From contig NC_134573.1 of NCBI RefSeq assembly GCF_050947875.1, forward strand, positions 65,913,315 through 65,977,314: a DNA stretch of 64,000 nucleotides, read 5' to 3'. The notes under the pieces are model-generated. The model did not search any database and had not been told where the DNA came from. It worked only from the letters and a program-made list of their open reading frames with translations. This document shows, in pieces, positions 38,001 through 48,777 of this stretch. The translations under genes and the position numbers were made by a program. The DNA is from Dermacentor variabilis. Its lineage: Eukaryota; Arthropoda; Arachnida; Ixodida; Ixodidae. Each line of letters opens with the position of its first letter. Within the stretch, counting starts at the first letter, position 1.

Positions 38001-40080
38001 CGGTACTGCTTGAGCCTTGGGTGGTGATGCAAAAGTGATTTCCATAGAGGCGAGGAAAATGAGGACCTGTTGTAGTACTGAGGTCACACCCCAACCGAAT
38101 TTCTGCCCCTCTTCCCCGCTCCCATTATTTATAGTGCGGTTGGCATTCTATTTGTATTTCGCAAACTTAGCGGAACGTTCGTATGTAGCCTCTTTCGCAC
38201 CACCGATCTCATCAATATGTCTGCGCCCGAACAGACAATTTGGACCACTGGGAATAGGCAACTACGTGCGTGCCATCGGGTATGCGCCCATTTTTGGTCA
38301 ATCCCTCAGAATGTGTAAGTTGCCGCACTCTAAAAAAAATGCTTTAAAATGTATCCTTGTCTGGGCTGAGTCGAATCCGCGTTACACGGGTTCCTCAAGC
38401 ACACGAGACCGATACTTTTGCGTGCTACAACACGAATGTGCATGGGCAGCAAGGGAAAAAAAATGTCAGCGTTCACACGTACTTGGACTCCACGAATCTC
38501 GGAGGGTACGTGCAGACTTTACGGCGGAGTCGCTAGATGGTGCATTGTGCGCATTGGGAGTCACGTGAGAGGAACGTGGCTGCAGTACACGCCTTATGCG
38601 TGGCGCATTTCGCTGGTTGTAATACGGTATGTCGCTACGTGGCTTCAATGCTAAATCATTAACGCAGACATTCATCGTAGGTTGGGTTCTGAGAGCATTT
38701 TGTTTCGATTGCCGATGCATATGATTTCAGAGACAGATTACCGACCAGGAGCTTTTTTTATTAACAACGAAAGATAGCCGACACATGAAAGAAATAGCTA
38801 ATTCGCTCGACGTATAGAAGGGGTAGCGGGGTAAGCTTGAATTCATCCCACTCTGAGCGTTGTATTTATTTATTTTTTTCTTACTCAAGCGCTTGCACTT
38901 TCACCGCCGGAACGAAGACGGCACGACAAGCAAATTATCGGTGGTCAGAGAGGAAAATCGCTTTCATACATAAAAGTAAGGAAGGTAACTAGAACTAGCG
39001 CGGCCATTTCGCAGTCCGACTGCATTCACGGCACGTGTCGTCTGGCACAAGCCTGGAAGCTCGTAATTGGATATTCCGTACGATAATGCGATAACCCTTT
39101 GCTCACCTTTTGGCTCCGAATACCGCATGCGAGTAATTCGGAGTTGGCTTTCATGCTGATTAGCGACGCCGCTTCGTCTCCACGGGCACGTATACATTCG
39201 TGGTCTGACTGCTCGCGCGCAAATGAAACGCGCTCGCTGTTCCACGCCGTTGCTTTTGCGGCACCCAGGCAGTAGCAGCGGCTCGCGGGCGCCGCCGTCT
39301 CTAGCTCTTTGGTTTGCCGCAGGACACAGTGAGCTCCGTTTTTTTTTTTACTGTCTGGCTTAACACAGGACAAAACATGACAGAAAAAGAAAACATTTTT
39401 CGTATGCACAACCCGCCATCGCAGAGGGGAGCCGCCGCATGCAGAGACGTGACGGGAGTTTCTTCCTGTCGGTGTAACTAGACAAAACCAGGCGAACAAC
39501 TGTGCCATGTGTTCTGACGAAGGAGACGGTCGACACGGCGGCAAATATGTTGCTAAAGTTGCCTAGAAACGAGGATGGGGCAACCTCAATATCTCCTAAA
39601 GTTGCAAAGAATAAAGAAGTCAGGTTTAATGTTATAAAAATGAAAACGCAGGTGACTGTACTAAACGAGATTAACGGTCGTCGAATTGAGCGGGCAGTGC
39701 CTTCCTCGGTATGTATATAAAAACCGGGTGCGGTGACGGCGGCAGCAGCGATACAAAGCGCGAGCAAGTCGCCTGCGATATCGAGACGGTCTTGCGCAGG
39801 AGTTCCTGCGTCTTGGCCGGTAAGTTTGCGTCGATGATATCGAGCTTACGACGAGCAGAGCGTGAAAGAGTGATGTATGAAGCGCCATCTTTGTCACCGC
39901 ATTTTATTGACTAGTCGCTGTAACAGTAAATTTCCGAAATTTCTTTTTTTTAATGACAAAGCACGATGCATAATTGATTCAAGAAGTCGACAATCCAAAA
40001 CAAGCAGAGATGGTAGGAGGGGCGTCGTAATGTAGGGTTCCGGATTATTTTGAACCAACTGGGATCTTGTAACGTGATCC
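35100..40080. other. No recognisable feature
   Basis: About 5 kb. The longest frame is 183 codons (plus, 38017-38568) with no recognised domain. Frames at 37353-37665 (minus) give protein-like text in two frames but no family that I know. No supported gene or repeat family. Confidence 0.35.
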
Positions 40081-40094
40081 TATAGGTCTAAGCG

Positions 40095-40212
40095 CAAAAG
40101 CATTCTTGCATTCATCCCCACGTCCGGAACGCGGCCGCCGCGGCCGAGAATCGAACCCGGAACCTCGCGCGCGGTGGCAGAATGCCATAGCCATCGCGGC
40201 GGGTTCGAACCA
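40095..40212 (-). repeat. SINE-A copy, head and part of the body
   Basis: The minus strand carries GCCATGGCTATGGCATTCTG-like head sequence, box B as the complement of GAATCGAACCCGGAACCTCG (40148-40167), then GCGGCCGCGG and GCAAGAATGCTTTTGCG, in the order of the full copy at 43988. The 3' portion is lost. Confidence 0.65.
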
Positions 40213-41350
40213 CGACGTGCTCGCGGTGCGTGTCCAATCTGTTGCCAAAGATCCGTCCACCGGGTGTGGCTGCGCGGTGACACAGGACTTGCGACGTCGC
40301 TGCGTCGACAGCTGAGACGACAGTAGTTTCTCCCGTGTGCCGGAAGATTTGCGCGGAGTTTCACTCGATATCTGTCGAGTCTGTCGATGCTCAGCGTTGT
40401 AAAACGCGTCCGCGTATGTGAATGGCTTCCGCGAGCGGTCACTTGTGTGGAGAGATGCATCGGCGTATCTCAGGCGTCTCGCTCGCGCGTGTTGCTTCAA
40501 GTCATCGAGCTGCACGGACACTTTCATTCAGCCGGGACTAGTGTCCCAGCGTGATGTGCAGGCAAAACGAAGCACAGGAATGCTGGCTTTCGGAGTATTC
40601 CATGTTAAAAGTATTCATGGCTGTTGTAGGCTCTGGTAATGTATACGTAATACAACAAAAAAAGGAAACTGCAGATAACAACTTATCTCGAAGTGCTCCC
40701 GGAACAGCTATCACCGACGGGATGACAGCGACAGAGTTGGTTGCTTGGTTGATCCTATATACAATTGGCGAGCCCATACAAGATGCAGATTCATTCTGAC
40801 TACGTCAATAGGTGTCCGGAACGTCGGTGAACCCCGCGAGAGCGCACGCTGCTCGAGCCCGCGCGACTCTGCCGCTGCGACAATGGCTACACCTTAACCA
40901 ATGCTGCAGCCGCTACGATCTCGTCACATTCCAGCCAATTTCAAGTCCAATTCGCAGTTCCGGCAGTGACAAAAAAAAAAAAAAAGAAACATGGTCCGTG
41001 ATTCCCAGCAATCCGCATTTTGATTTGCGCTTACCAGTCGCGTAGCCAGAATTTTTTTGTGGGGAGAGAGGGAGAGGGGAGGGAGGGTGCAGCAGGCCAT
41101 CGACTGTGCATGGTCACCTGACTGTTCCAAGTAATAATGAATAGAAGTAGCACGCACAACTAACACAGGGCCTCGCTTCACTCGTGGCCTCCAAGTTTGT
41201 ACCTGCGTGCGCCTGTAGGATCTCGGAGACGACGGCTTCAAGATTTGTGTCTGCACTCTCCAGTTGCCCTTGACTATAGTTACTTTGCTAGTATGTCCCA
41301 TGACTCTTCCCTTCACCATCGTGCAGTGCCACCTACACAGAGGATGAAAG
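40213..41350. other. No recognisable gene
   Basis: Contains a purine-rich stretch (41055-41095) after GTAGCCAGAATTTTTTTGTG. Nothing else recognised. Confidence 0.4.
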
Positions 41351-41354
41351 CCTC

Positions 41355-41440
41355 TTGCTTTTATTGCGATAGCAAATATATCACACACCAGGCGTATTTC
41401 TGCCGTCGGTGTCGATCGGCATCGCCGTGAAGTTCCGTAC
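41355..41440 (-). repeat. Repeat-D copy 2
   Basis: The minus strand gives ACGGCGATGCCGATCGACAC, CGACGGCAGAAATACGCCTG and TTTGCTATCGCAATAAAAGC, matching the order of copies at 8205 and 51453 with higher divergence in the CGG part. Confidence 0.5.
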
Positions 41441-43985
41441 AAAGCACAAAGGCGAGAATATTGTCCCCGTGCACCGCATGCTGTATGTGCGAGTGAAAGC
41501 GCACGAAGGTAAGCCGGCGATGGTGGCTAAACCTCGCGCACGAAAGAGAGGCTGTTCGGCCTCTACAAGAAAAGTCGCGCTCGTTCACTTTCACATGCCA
41601 ATTTTTTTTACGGTTCTGCATGCGAAATTTTTTGTCCGGGTCACGCAGTCAGTCGTGTGGGCTCTCGCACGTCGCTAATAACCATTTCTATGGGGTAACA
41701 TTGGGGATCCTAGCCTGATCAGCTGGACGCCATCGGGGAACGTCAGAAGAAATGGCACCTTCGCGCACATACATCCAGTGGCGTTATGTGAAGCCACATC
41801 GCTGCATGTTAAAAACGAAAACGCAGAAAGGGGCAAATGATTTATCAAAGAATGATAAAGGCGATAAGAAATTCCCGTCGAAAGCCGCCTCACAAGTACC
41901 AAAATAGACTCTCTTACCATAGCGCGGCACAACGACTGTGACATCCCTGAAGTGTCGACACCCATGATAAATTTAAACCCCTGTCACTCAGGCACGCAAG
42001 GGTGCTGTGGAGTCCAATCTGGGTCGGATGCTTGAACACGGATATTTTAGACCACGATCTTGCATGATCCGGACCCAGCAGTTCGCGATCGTAGGCTGTC
42101 CTCTCCACCGGAATGCTGATTGAGCACTGCCAGCTCGATCCGGATCGTAGAAACCTGCAGCAGCTACAGTTCTGGATCGCGACCGAAAAATTTGATCCGT
42201 GTCGGCCTTGATGGCGATCGGAAGTGTCCGCGTTGCATCGGTATCAAAGAACGACCGAAAGTCAAAGCGATTCAAACCGCCACTGTCCTCCTCTCAAAAC
42301 CCAACTCGCGGAGTCAGGAGTCCCTAGAGTACGGTCCGCGTTCTTTTGATAAATGGGTTACCTAATCACACGCCTGTGCTAAAGCGCTTAACTGCATGCA
42401 ACTGGCCACTACATATATGCTACCGATCAAGCTACCGATCAAGCGCGCGCTGTAAAACAAACGCGAAGTAGCAGAATGGGCGTCGCACGCTGGAATCAGT
42501 CGCGGCTCAGCGAGTCGCTCAAAGCACGTCGAAGTAGAGCTGCAGCGTCACGAGCATACTCGTCGTCACAGGCAAACTATCATGGCTGTCATGGCTTAGC
42601 TACAAGGCGAAGCAACAACGCTGCCGCATTTAATAGCAAGTATTATGTAAAACGGCAAACTTTCGCATTCCGACTTACTTGATTTTGCGGACGGCGGTTA
42701 TCCACGCCTGCGTACGCATTCCTTTTCATACCATTTGCGCGAGAAACTCCTGAACTTGACAGGCGGCTGTGGGTACCGGGTGTTCTTGTCAGTGTTGTGG
42801 CAGTTCACTACGCAAGAGTACCGGCCTTCTTGGACATCCGACCACCGAACCTTCGCGAAACAACGACTACGCGAGATGCATTTTGGCGAACGTCGCGGGC
42901 ATCGTGAGCCTGGCGAGCGCCTCACGGTGCCGGTGACCTGACGCATGTTGACACCCCGGTCCGCTAGGGGAAGAAGTGGCGCTAGCGTCTGTCGGCAAAC
43001 GAAAACGCCTCTATTGAGATACGCGTTGTGCTTTGCTTTGCATGCACATCTCATCTACATTGCCTTCTTCCTTGTGACAGACAGTTCACAGCCACAGGCG
43101 ACGAGTCTGCGCTCGTGTCACCTGCCAAAATGATGTTAGATAGTCACATTTCAGTCGACAGAGTTTCTCTACTTACTTTTTCCTGCATTATTTCTACTCA
43201 CGTTTCTACAGTCTCTGCATATACTTTCTTTTTTGCTTGTATGAATAAGTACAAGGCTGGAAACAACAGTATGCGCCGGTTACTGCTTCTGAAGTGAGTA
43301 ACGTGAAAATATTTTCCTAATGACAAAACATCACAAATCTAAAAAAAAAAGTTGTAAAATGTCATGTTGACAAATCTGCAAAACGCGATACTTCCCTGCA
43401 ATGAAATGCGGATCAAAATGTCACAAACACTACAGGTACAGTACAGTACAGATGCACGAAGTGGCGCAAGAGGGAAAAAATGCATACAGTAACCTACATA
43501 CAGCGCATACATTGTACATAGCGGTCGCGAAACGAAATGTCGCCAAGAAAAAAAAAATGCCGTAGGCTCTCACGCAAACGGCGCCCACTGCATCCCGGTA
43601 GGCCATGCTTCACAACTTGTGCCTTTCGTTCCAGTCTGCCCGTCAGATTAGAGACTCGGCACGAAGGTTCTTAACTGCGAGGGTGGTAGAGGGCACGCGT
43701 CAAACTGTCACAGTGCTTCGGTAGCGGCGGGCATAAAGGGGCGCGGCCTCTCCCTCCCATAGTCTTGCCACTTAGATCGATATCGATTAACTAGTTCAAT
43801 AAGAGCGAGTTAGGTGGATGACGACACACGCGGGAAGTGGCGCAGTGGTTTCCTTCTTCCTGGAGAGGCCTTGGGAGATTGCGCGGGTCACGCAAACGCT
43901 GACCACTGTATAACGCGATCCTGTGTGCATAAACCTGCGAGCGTCGGGCACCGTTTCTGCTATTTCAATCGAGTGCATTGCTCCA
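41441..43985. other. No recognisable feature
   Basis: Open frames up to 118 codons without known domains. No repeat family is identified. Confidence 0.4.
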
Positions 43986-43987
43986 CA

Positions 43988-44233
43988 CACGCCGCGGTAG
44001 CTCAGTCGCTATGGCGTGGCGCTGCTGAACAGAAGGTGATGGGTTCGATCCCAGCCGCGGTGGCCTCATTGCAATGAGGGTGGAATGCAAAAGTGTTCGT
44101 GCACTGTTCGTTAGGCGCAGGCTAAAAAAAAAAAACAAGACACAGACGAACCCTATAGGTGAAAATGGATCCGGAGTCCTCCGCTACTACGTGTCTCATA
44201 GAGATCGTGGCTATAGCACACAAAGCTTTAGAG
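43988..44233 (+). repeat. SINE-A, near full length (tRNA-derived)
   Basis: Begins CGCCGCGGTAGCTCAGTCGC. Box-A-like TAGCTCAGTCG is at 43998-44008, and box-B GGTTCGATCCC at 44042-44052 fits the RNA polymerase III internal promoter. The body includes TGGAATGCAAAAGTGTTCGT, then GATCCGGAGTCCTCCGCTAC and CTCATAGAGATCGTGG. A segment with a 12-A run at about 44099-44155 does not fit the rest and looks like an internal replacement. The 3' end runs into an (AT)n(GT)n microsatellite. This matches the tRNA-derived tick SINE type (Ruka-like, by memory). It is not a functional tRNA gene: the acceptor and anticodon arms do not form properly. Confidence 0.8.
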
Positions 44234-44257
44234 TATATATATATATATATGTGTGTG

Positions 44258-44301
<44 letters not shown>
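44234..44301. repeat. (AT)n(GT)n microsatellite
   Basis: About 8 AT units, then about 25 GT units with one C, directly at the 3' end of SINE-A. Confidence 0.95.
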
Positions 44302-44302
<1 letters not shown>

Positions 44303-44655
44303 TATAACCAGTGCAAGAGGGGACACAGAACATAACAAAGGCGACAAGTACTAGCGCTGACTTCCAACAGGCGTTTAAAACTGTGATGTGATTGGATGCA
44401 GGATCACTCCAGAAAAAGGCAGAAGCAGCACGCAGAATCACAAACACACATCAGACTTGTATTGACGCACATAAGACACAGAAAACGGAAAACACACGTG
44501 GCAGTTCCCCAGAATAGCTCACAGACGACATGCAGCTATATATATGTATCGGTAAATTATAATTGGCCTTACAGTTCAGGCGGAAGCGCGTGTCGCCGTG
44601 TCGGAGACCTGCCGGAACCGATGTCGGACAGCCGTAACGGACGGCCGGGTCGGTT
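44302..44655 (-). other. Unassigned segment between a microsatellite and Ty3/gypsy pol
   Basis: On the minus strand it ends in GCACTGGTTATATC followed by (AC)n(AT)n, which looks like the 3' end of another retroposed sequence. No coding motif. It abuts the point where the RNase H domain of the Ty3/gypsy element breaks off. Confidence 0.3.
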
Positions 44656-45986
44656 TTCGGTTGTAGAATAATTGCCTTCCGCTTTTGACAATGATCCGCT
44701 AGCGTAAGCTATCACGTGTTCATGTCCATCTTTTCTCTGGACTAGGACGGCACCGAGGCCTAAGCTACTGGCGTCAGTGTGTATTTCGGTATCGGCGTGC
44801 TCGTCGAAGTGCGCAATTACGGGCGGCTACTGCATGCGTCTTTTGAGTTCTTGAAATGCGTCGGCCTGCGGCGTTTCCCACTTGAACTCGACGTCACATA
44901 TAGTTAGCTTTGTCAGCGGCTCAGCAATGCGTGAAAAGTCCTTGACAAATCGCCTGTAGTAGGCACACGTGCCAAGAAATCTACGCACTACCTTATTGTG
45001 GATGGGCTGCGGGAACTTTGCGATGGCAGGTGTCTTCTGCGGGTCGGGGCGCGCTCCAGACTTGCTGATGACGTGGCCTAGGAACAGAAGCTAATCGTAA
45101 GCGAAGCGGCACATTTCTGGCTTCAGAGTGAGCCCTCATGACTTGATGGCCTCTAGTACTGTCGCAAGCTGCCGAAGGTGATCGTCGAAATTTCCGGCGA
45201 AGACGACAACGTCATCCAACTAAACAAGACAGGTCTGCCACTTCAATCCTGCTAACACCGTGTCCATGACGCGCTGGAACGTTGCAGGCGCCGAGCACAG
45301 TCCGAATGCCATGACCTTGAAATCGTAGAGGCCGTCTGGGGTGATGAAGGCGGTCTTTTCGCGATCTCTTTCGACGACTTCTATTTGCCAATAGCCAGAC
45401 TTGAGGTCCATCGTCCAAGTATTTAGCGTTGCAGAGCCGATCCAATGCGTCGTCAATCCGTGGGAGGGGGTATACGTCCTTCTTCGTGATCTTGTTCAGA
45501 CTACAATAATCGACGCAGAAACGTAGGGTTCTGTCCTTTTTCTTCACCAGGACAACAGGGGATACCCACGGGCTTTTCGACGGCTGGATGTTGTCGTCGC
45601 GCAGCATTTCGTCGACTTGTTCTCTTATAGCTTCACATTCTCGCGGCGAAACTCGGTAAGGGCTCTGGCGGAGAGGTCGAGCACAATTCCTCGGTGATTA
45701 TGCCATGCTTGGCCACTGGTGTTTGTCGAATCCTCGATGACGTCGAAAAGCAGCCTTTGTATCGTCGGAGAAGACTTCTGAGCTGCTGTTGCTTTATCAC
45801 GGGGAGACTTGGATGAATGTCATAGTCTGGTTCGGGAACCACGGTCGTCGGGGTAGATGCGGCGGAATCCGAGAGGACAAACGCATTACTGGTTTCCATA
45901 ATTTCCTCGATGTACGCGATCGTCGTACCCTTGTTAATGTGCTTGAACTCCTGGCTGAAGTTTGTCAGCAACACTTCAGTTTTCGC
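44656..45986 (-). pseudogene. pol: Reverse transcriptase and RNase H region of Ty3/gypsy pol
   Basis: Three frames carry one protein. The first (45633-45974) covers the N-terminal linker. The second (to about 45410) has [14 protein letters not shown] and [10 protein letters not shown]. The third has [21 protein letters not shown] and [17 protein letters not shown] (45220-45456). Frame changes lie near 45685 and 45410. The polymerase active site is broken: a TAG stop (45220-45222) replaces the tyrosine of the Y-x-D-D box, leaving LDDVVVFAG after it. Further in-frame stops are at 45136-45138, 45091-45093 and 44827-44829. RNase H motifs ([13 protein letters not shown]) follow, and similarity ends after YSTTEN near 44656. 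The copy is non-functional. Confidence 0.9.
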
Positions 45987-46162
45987 TCCATGAAGGAAGG
46001 AAAAAGTGGAGAAGGAAGGCAGGGAGGTTAACCAGTTTTGCCTAACCGGTTTGCTACCCTACACATGGGAGCGGGATGGGGGGGGTTGAAAGATGGGGAG
46101 AAGAGATAGAGGGCACATAACACGGCACACACATCGTTGGTTACAGTCTGTCACTCTTGTGC
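45987..46162 (+). repeat. SINE-B copy inserted in pol
   Basis: GGAAGGCAGGGAGGTTAACC (about 46013-46032), GGTTTGCTACCCTACACATG (46049-46068), then a purine-rich body, then GTTACAGTCTGTCACTCTTG. The protease frame stops inside it (46151), and the reverse transcriptase frame restarts on its other side. No clear target duplication; a few bases may have been lost at the junction. Confidence 0.7.
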
Positions 46163-47104
46163 GGTACGTGACATCACTGTCACAGCCGCTTGTCCAAGCC
46201 CGTATCCTTCATGAAGTTGAGCGATCCCTCTTGCGACGCAAATTTCACCGTCTAGCAGTAGACATTGGTCGCCTTCGATGACGCCTTCTACGTCAGCCGG
46301 TGTTTCGGTGCCGACCGAAATAATAATGCTGGAGCGAGGCGGGATGCTCACTTGATCTTCGAGCACACTCAAGGTGTGGTGACTACGAGGGCTCTCCGGC
46401 GGTATCGCTTTATGTTCCGACAGCGTTATTGACTTCGACTTCAGGTCGATGACTGCGCCGTGTTGGTTCAGGAAGTCCATACCGAGAATGACGTCTCGTG
46501 AACATTGTTGGAGGATAACGAAGGTGGCAGGGTAAGTCTGGTCATGAATGGTTATTCTTGCCGTGCAGATTTCAGTCGGCGTGATGAGGTGTCCTCCAGC
46601 GGTCCGAATTTGAGGGTCTTCCCATGCGGTCTTAATTTTCTTCAACTGGGTGACGATGTGTCCACTCATTAAGGAGTAATCAGACCCTGTATCCACTAAG
46701 GTGGTAACGGCGTGGCCATCGAGAAGCACGTCGAGGTCTGTGGTTCTTTGTCTGGCGTTGCAGTTAGGTCTTGGCGTCGGATCACGGCTGGGTCGTGTTG
46801 AACTGAAGTTGGAACGTCGCGTCGTCAAGTCGTCTTTCGTCGGTGTAGTCTTGGCTTCCTGACTTCGTCGGGACGGCGGCATGTCGTTATAATGTCGTCG
46901 AGATGGTCTCTTCGTCGTCTTCGTCGGCGGCGGAGGATCTTGGTCAGTTCGACGAACAGCAACCGCACCTCCATCGGTTGCTGCTTTTAGTTTCCCGCAT
47001 ATGGGCTCGCAGAGCGGCCCCGTGCTGGGCCAGTGTATGGACGGCGCTGCGGCGACAGGTAGCGGACTGGTGACGGCGACCGGGATGGTCGTCGAGGGCT
47101 CCAC
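46163..47104 (-). CDS. pol: Protease region of Ty3/gypsy pol (retropepsin)
   Basis: An open frame of 317 codons (46151-47104) overlapping the end of gag in the -1 frame, consistent with gag-pol expression by -1 frameshifting. It holds LVDTGSDYSLMS (codons 137-148), the retropepsin active-site D-T-G, and a second motif, VILGMDFLNQ (from codon 205). The protease would cut the polyprotein inside the particle. The N-terminal ~110 codons are Pro/Thr/Arg-rich and link to gag. The last ~4 codons come from the SINE-B insertion, so the natural link to reverse transcriptase is cut. The listed start is only the first ATG in the frame; normal synthesis would enter from gag. Confidence 0.88.
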
Positions 47105-48336
47105 TGAGTAGCGGCGAGGTAGTCGGCGATGTCACGAGGGCGTTCACCTACCCGAGGGCACGGTGCGTTGACGGCGAACCCTCGCAATCCCAGGTCGCGG
47201 TATGGGCATAGGCGGTACACATGGCCGGCTTCCCCGCAGTGGCAGCAGAGCGGGCGGTGGTCAGGAGCGCGCCAAACATCTGTCTTCCTCGGGTAGCTGC
47301 GCTGGGCGACGTCTGGGCGTGCTGGCGGCAGCGGCAGTGGTCGACGGAATTGCGGCGTTACGGGGCCCTGGCGCGATCGTGGAGGGGGACCTTGACGGCG
47401 GGCGACGGCGGCGTGGGTCATCGCTTGCGGCTGGGGCTGCGATGATTGTGGTTGTACCTCGGGAACTCCGAGCGATCGCTGGACTTCTTCTTTGACAATC
47501 TCGGTGATTGAGGCCACTTGAGGTTTCGATGAAGTGAAGATTCTTTGAAGCTCCTCTCGTACGACTGCCCGGATGGTCTCGCGCAGGTCGTCGTTGGCCA
47601 TTGATTGAACTCCGGCGCAGCTTGTTGGCTTGGTGCGTCGGTCGAATTGCTGGTTCCGCAATTCCAGTGTCTTCTCTATGCTCGTCGCCTCACGAAGTAA
47701 CTCGACGACAGTCTTTGGTGGGCTTCTTACCATTCCGGCGAAAAGTTCCTCCTTTACACCGCGCATCAGTAGGCGGACTTTCTTCTCCTCGGACATTTCC
47801 GGGTCTGCGTAGCGGAACAGACGGGTCATTTCCTCAGTGAAGATCGCGATCGTCTCACTCGGCAGCTGCGCTCTGGTTTCCAGTAGAGCTTGGGCTCGCT
47901 CTTTTCGCACGACGCTTGTAAATGTTTGCAGGAAGCCGCTTCGGAACAGGTCCCACGTCGTCAAGGTGGCTTCTCGATTCTCGAACCACGTCCTGGCGGC
48001 GTCCTCCAATGCGAAATAGACATGTCGCAGCTTGTCGTCTCTTGCCCAGCTGTTAAACGTAGCGACCCTCTCATACGTTTCCAGCCAGCTTTCCGGGTCC
48101 TCAAATGTGGAACCGCGGAACGTCGGTGGTTCCCTGGGCTGCTGCAGCACGATGGGTGACGCCGGGGCTGCCATTGGGGTTGCCTTGGCCACAATCGTCT
48201 TGGTCTTCTCAGCTAGAAGTCCGTGCTCCGGGGGCAGCTGTTGAAGACGGCGGCTTTCTCGATCGTCTCGGACTACGTTGGTGTTCTCTTTGCGGTCCGG
48301 GCTTGGATCACGGCTTCTCGGGGGCGTCCGGTACAT
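46987..48336 (-). CDS. gag: Gag-like protein of Ty3/gypsy element
   Basis: 449 codons, uninterrupted. The ATG at 48336 is chosen because it lies 24 bases inside the LTR end and after the primer-binding region; the upstream ATG of the same frame (48411) lies in the LTR. Features: an N-terminal charged region; a retrotrans_gag-like helical capsid core (PPTFRGSTFEDPESWLETYE at about residues 68-87, then YFALEDAARTWFEN and FRSGFLQTF); Pro/Gln/Arg-rich tracts; one complete zinc knuckle C-x2-C-x4-H-x4-C (CCHCGEAGHVYRLC, about residues 364-377); and an Arg/Ser-rich tail. The family's job is to build the particle and bind element RNA. It is notable that it stays open while the reverse transcriptase is badly broken. 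Confidence 0.9.
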   Translation of the reverse strand: MYRTPPRSRDPSPDRKENTNVVRDDRESRRLQQLPPEHGLLAEKTKTIVAKATPMAAPASPIVLQQPREPPTFRGSTFEDPESWLETYERVATFNSWARDDKLRHVYFALEDAARTWFENREATLTTWDLFRSGFLQTFTSVVRKERAQALLETRAQLPSETIAIFTEEMTRLFRYADPEMSEEKKVRLLMRGVKEELFAGMVRSPPKTVVELLREATSIEKTLELRNQQFDRRTKPTSCAGVQSMANDDLRETIRAVVREELQRIFTSSKPQVASITEIVKEEVQRSLGVPEVQPQSSQPQPQAMTHAAVARRQGPPPRSRQGPVTPQFRRPLPLPPARPDVAQRSYPRKTDVWRAPDHRPLCCHCGEAGHVYRLCPYRDLGLRGFAVNAPCPRVGERPRDIADYLAATQWSPRRPSRSPSPVRYLSPQRRPYTGPARGRSASPYAGN

Positions 48337-48359
48337 GAACAAAAAGCACCTCCACCAGA
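48337..48359 (-). promoter_or_regulatory. Putative tRNA primer-binding site and gag leader
   Basis: Directly after the LTR end on the minus strand is TCTGGTGGAGGTGC, so a primer-binding site beginning TGGTGGAGGTGC starts 2 bases inside. A primer-binding site normally starts TGG (complement of the tRNA CCA end). The matching tRNA was not identified. Confidence 0.55.
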
Positions 48360-48777
48360 TGTCACGTGGTGGTGACGGTGAAGAACACAGTAGCAATACT
48401 GTGAACGACAAAACTAACTTTTATTGGGCGAACCTGTGCACACAAGATAGGCTACACTTATAGCACAACGATAGCGGCGAACACGGTCGGCGACCGTCGA
48501 AAATCTGGTCAGCGGGTCAAGCGCGTTGGCTTTTATAGATCAGTCGTCGAATGTTCCAGATTAACCGCTGGGACCCACGTGTCTCCCACAAAGTTCTACA
48601 CAATTCGCTGCGCGCATACATGCAATCAGATTACACAAGTTGCGGTGAAAGACAGTGGACGGAACCATCGATAACATTCCGGAAACTTCTTTTACATGCA
48701 TGCGCGTCCTGCGCTGTGCGATAACATTTGTTAGGCGGCGAAACGTGGTCGCCCGATAAAGATAAGTACACGTGTCA
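48360..48777 (-). repeat. 5' LTR of the Ty3/gypsy element (418 bp)
   Basis: Read on the minus strand it begins TGACACGTGTAC (48777) and ends ACCACGTGACA (48360), giving TG...CA ends with a short imperfect inverted repeat. Inside are a TATAAAAG-type box (near 48538-48531) and an AATAAAAG polyadenylation signal (near 48426-48419), with U3-R-U5 order as expected. Ends are set by the terminal dinucleotides and the adjacent primer-binding site; there is no second LTR to compare. Confidence 0.75.

Larger units (their letters stand above)
44656..48777 (-). mobile_element. Ty3/gypsy LTR retrotransposon, 3' truncated
   Basis: Order on the minus strand: 5' LTR (48777-48360), primer-binding-site region, gag (48336-46987), protease (from about 47104), then reverse transcriptase and RNase H until sequence similarity stops near 44656. 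Integrase and the 3' LTR are missing, so no target duplication can be checked. A SINE-B copy at about 45987-46162 interrupts pol between protease and reverse transcriptase. The pol genes carry multiple disablements. Ty3/gypsy placement rests on the gag zinc knuckle, retropepsin and the reverse transcriptase motif order; the clade is not resolved. Confidence 0.92.

Noticed and set aside
38017..38568. 183-codon plus-strand frame
   Set aside because: No recognisable domain, mixed composition, and no support for an exon. May be part of an unnamed repeat.
43988..44060. Functional tRNA gene
   Set aside because: Box A and box B are present, but the cloverleaf arms do not form properly and the sequence continues into a SINE body with a microsatellite tail.
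47202..48463. Plus-strand frames opposite gag
   Set aside because: They are shadows of the minus-strand gag frame; the zinc knuckle and capsid core fix the coding strand.
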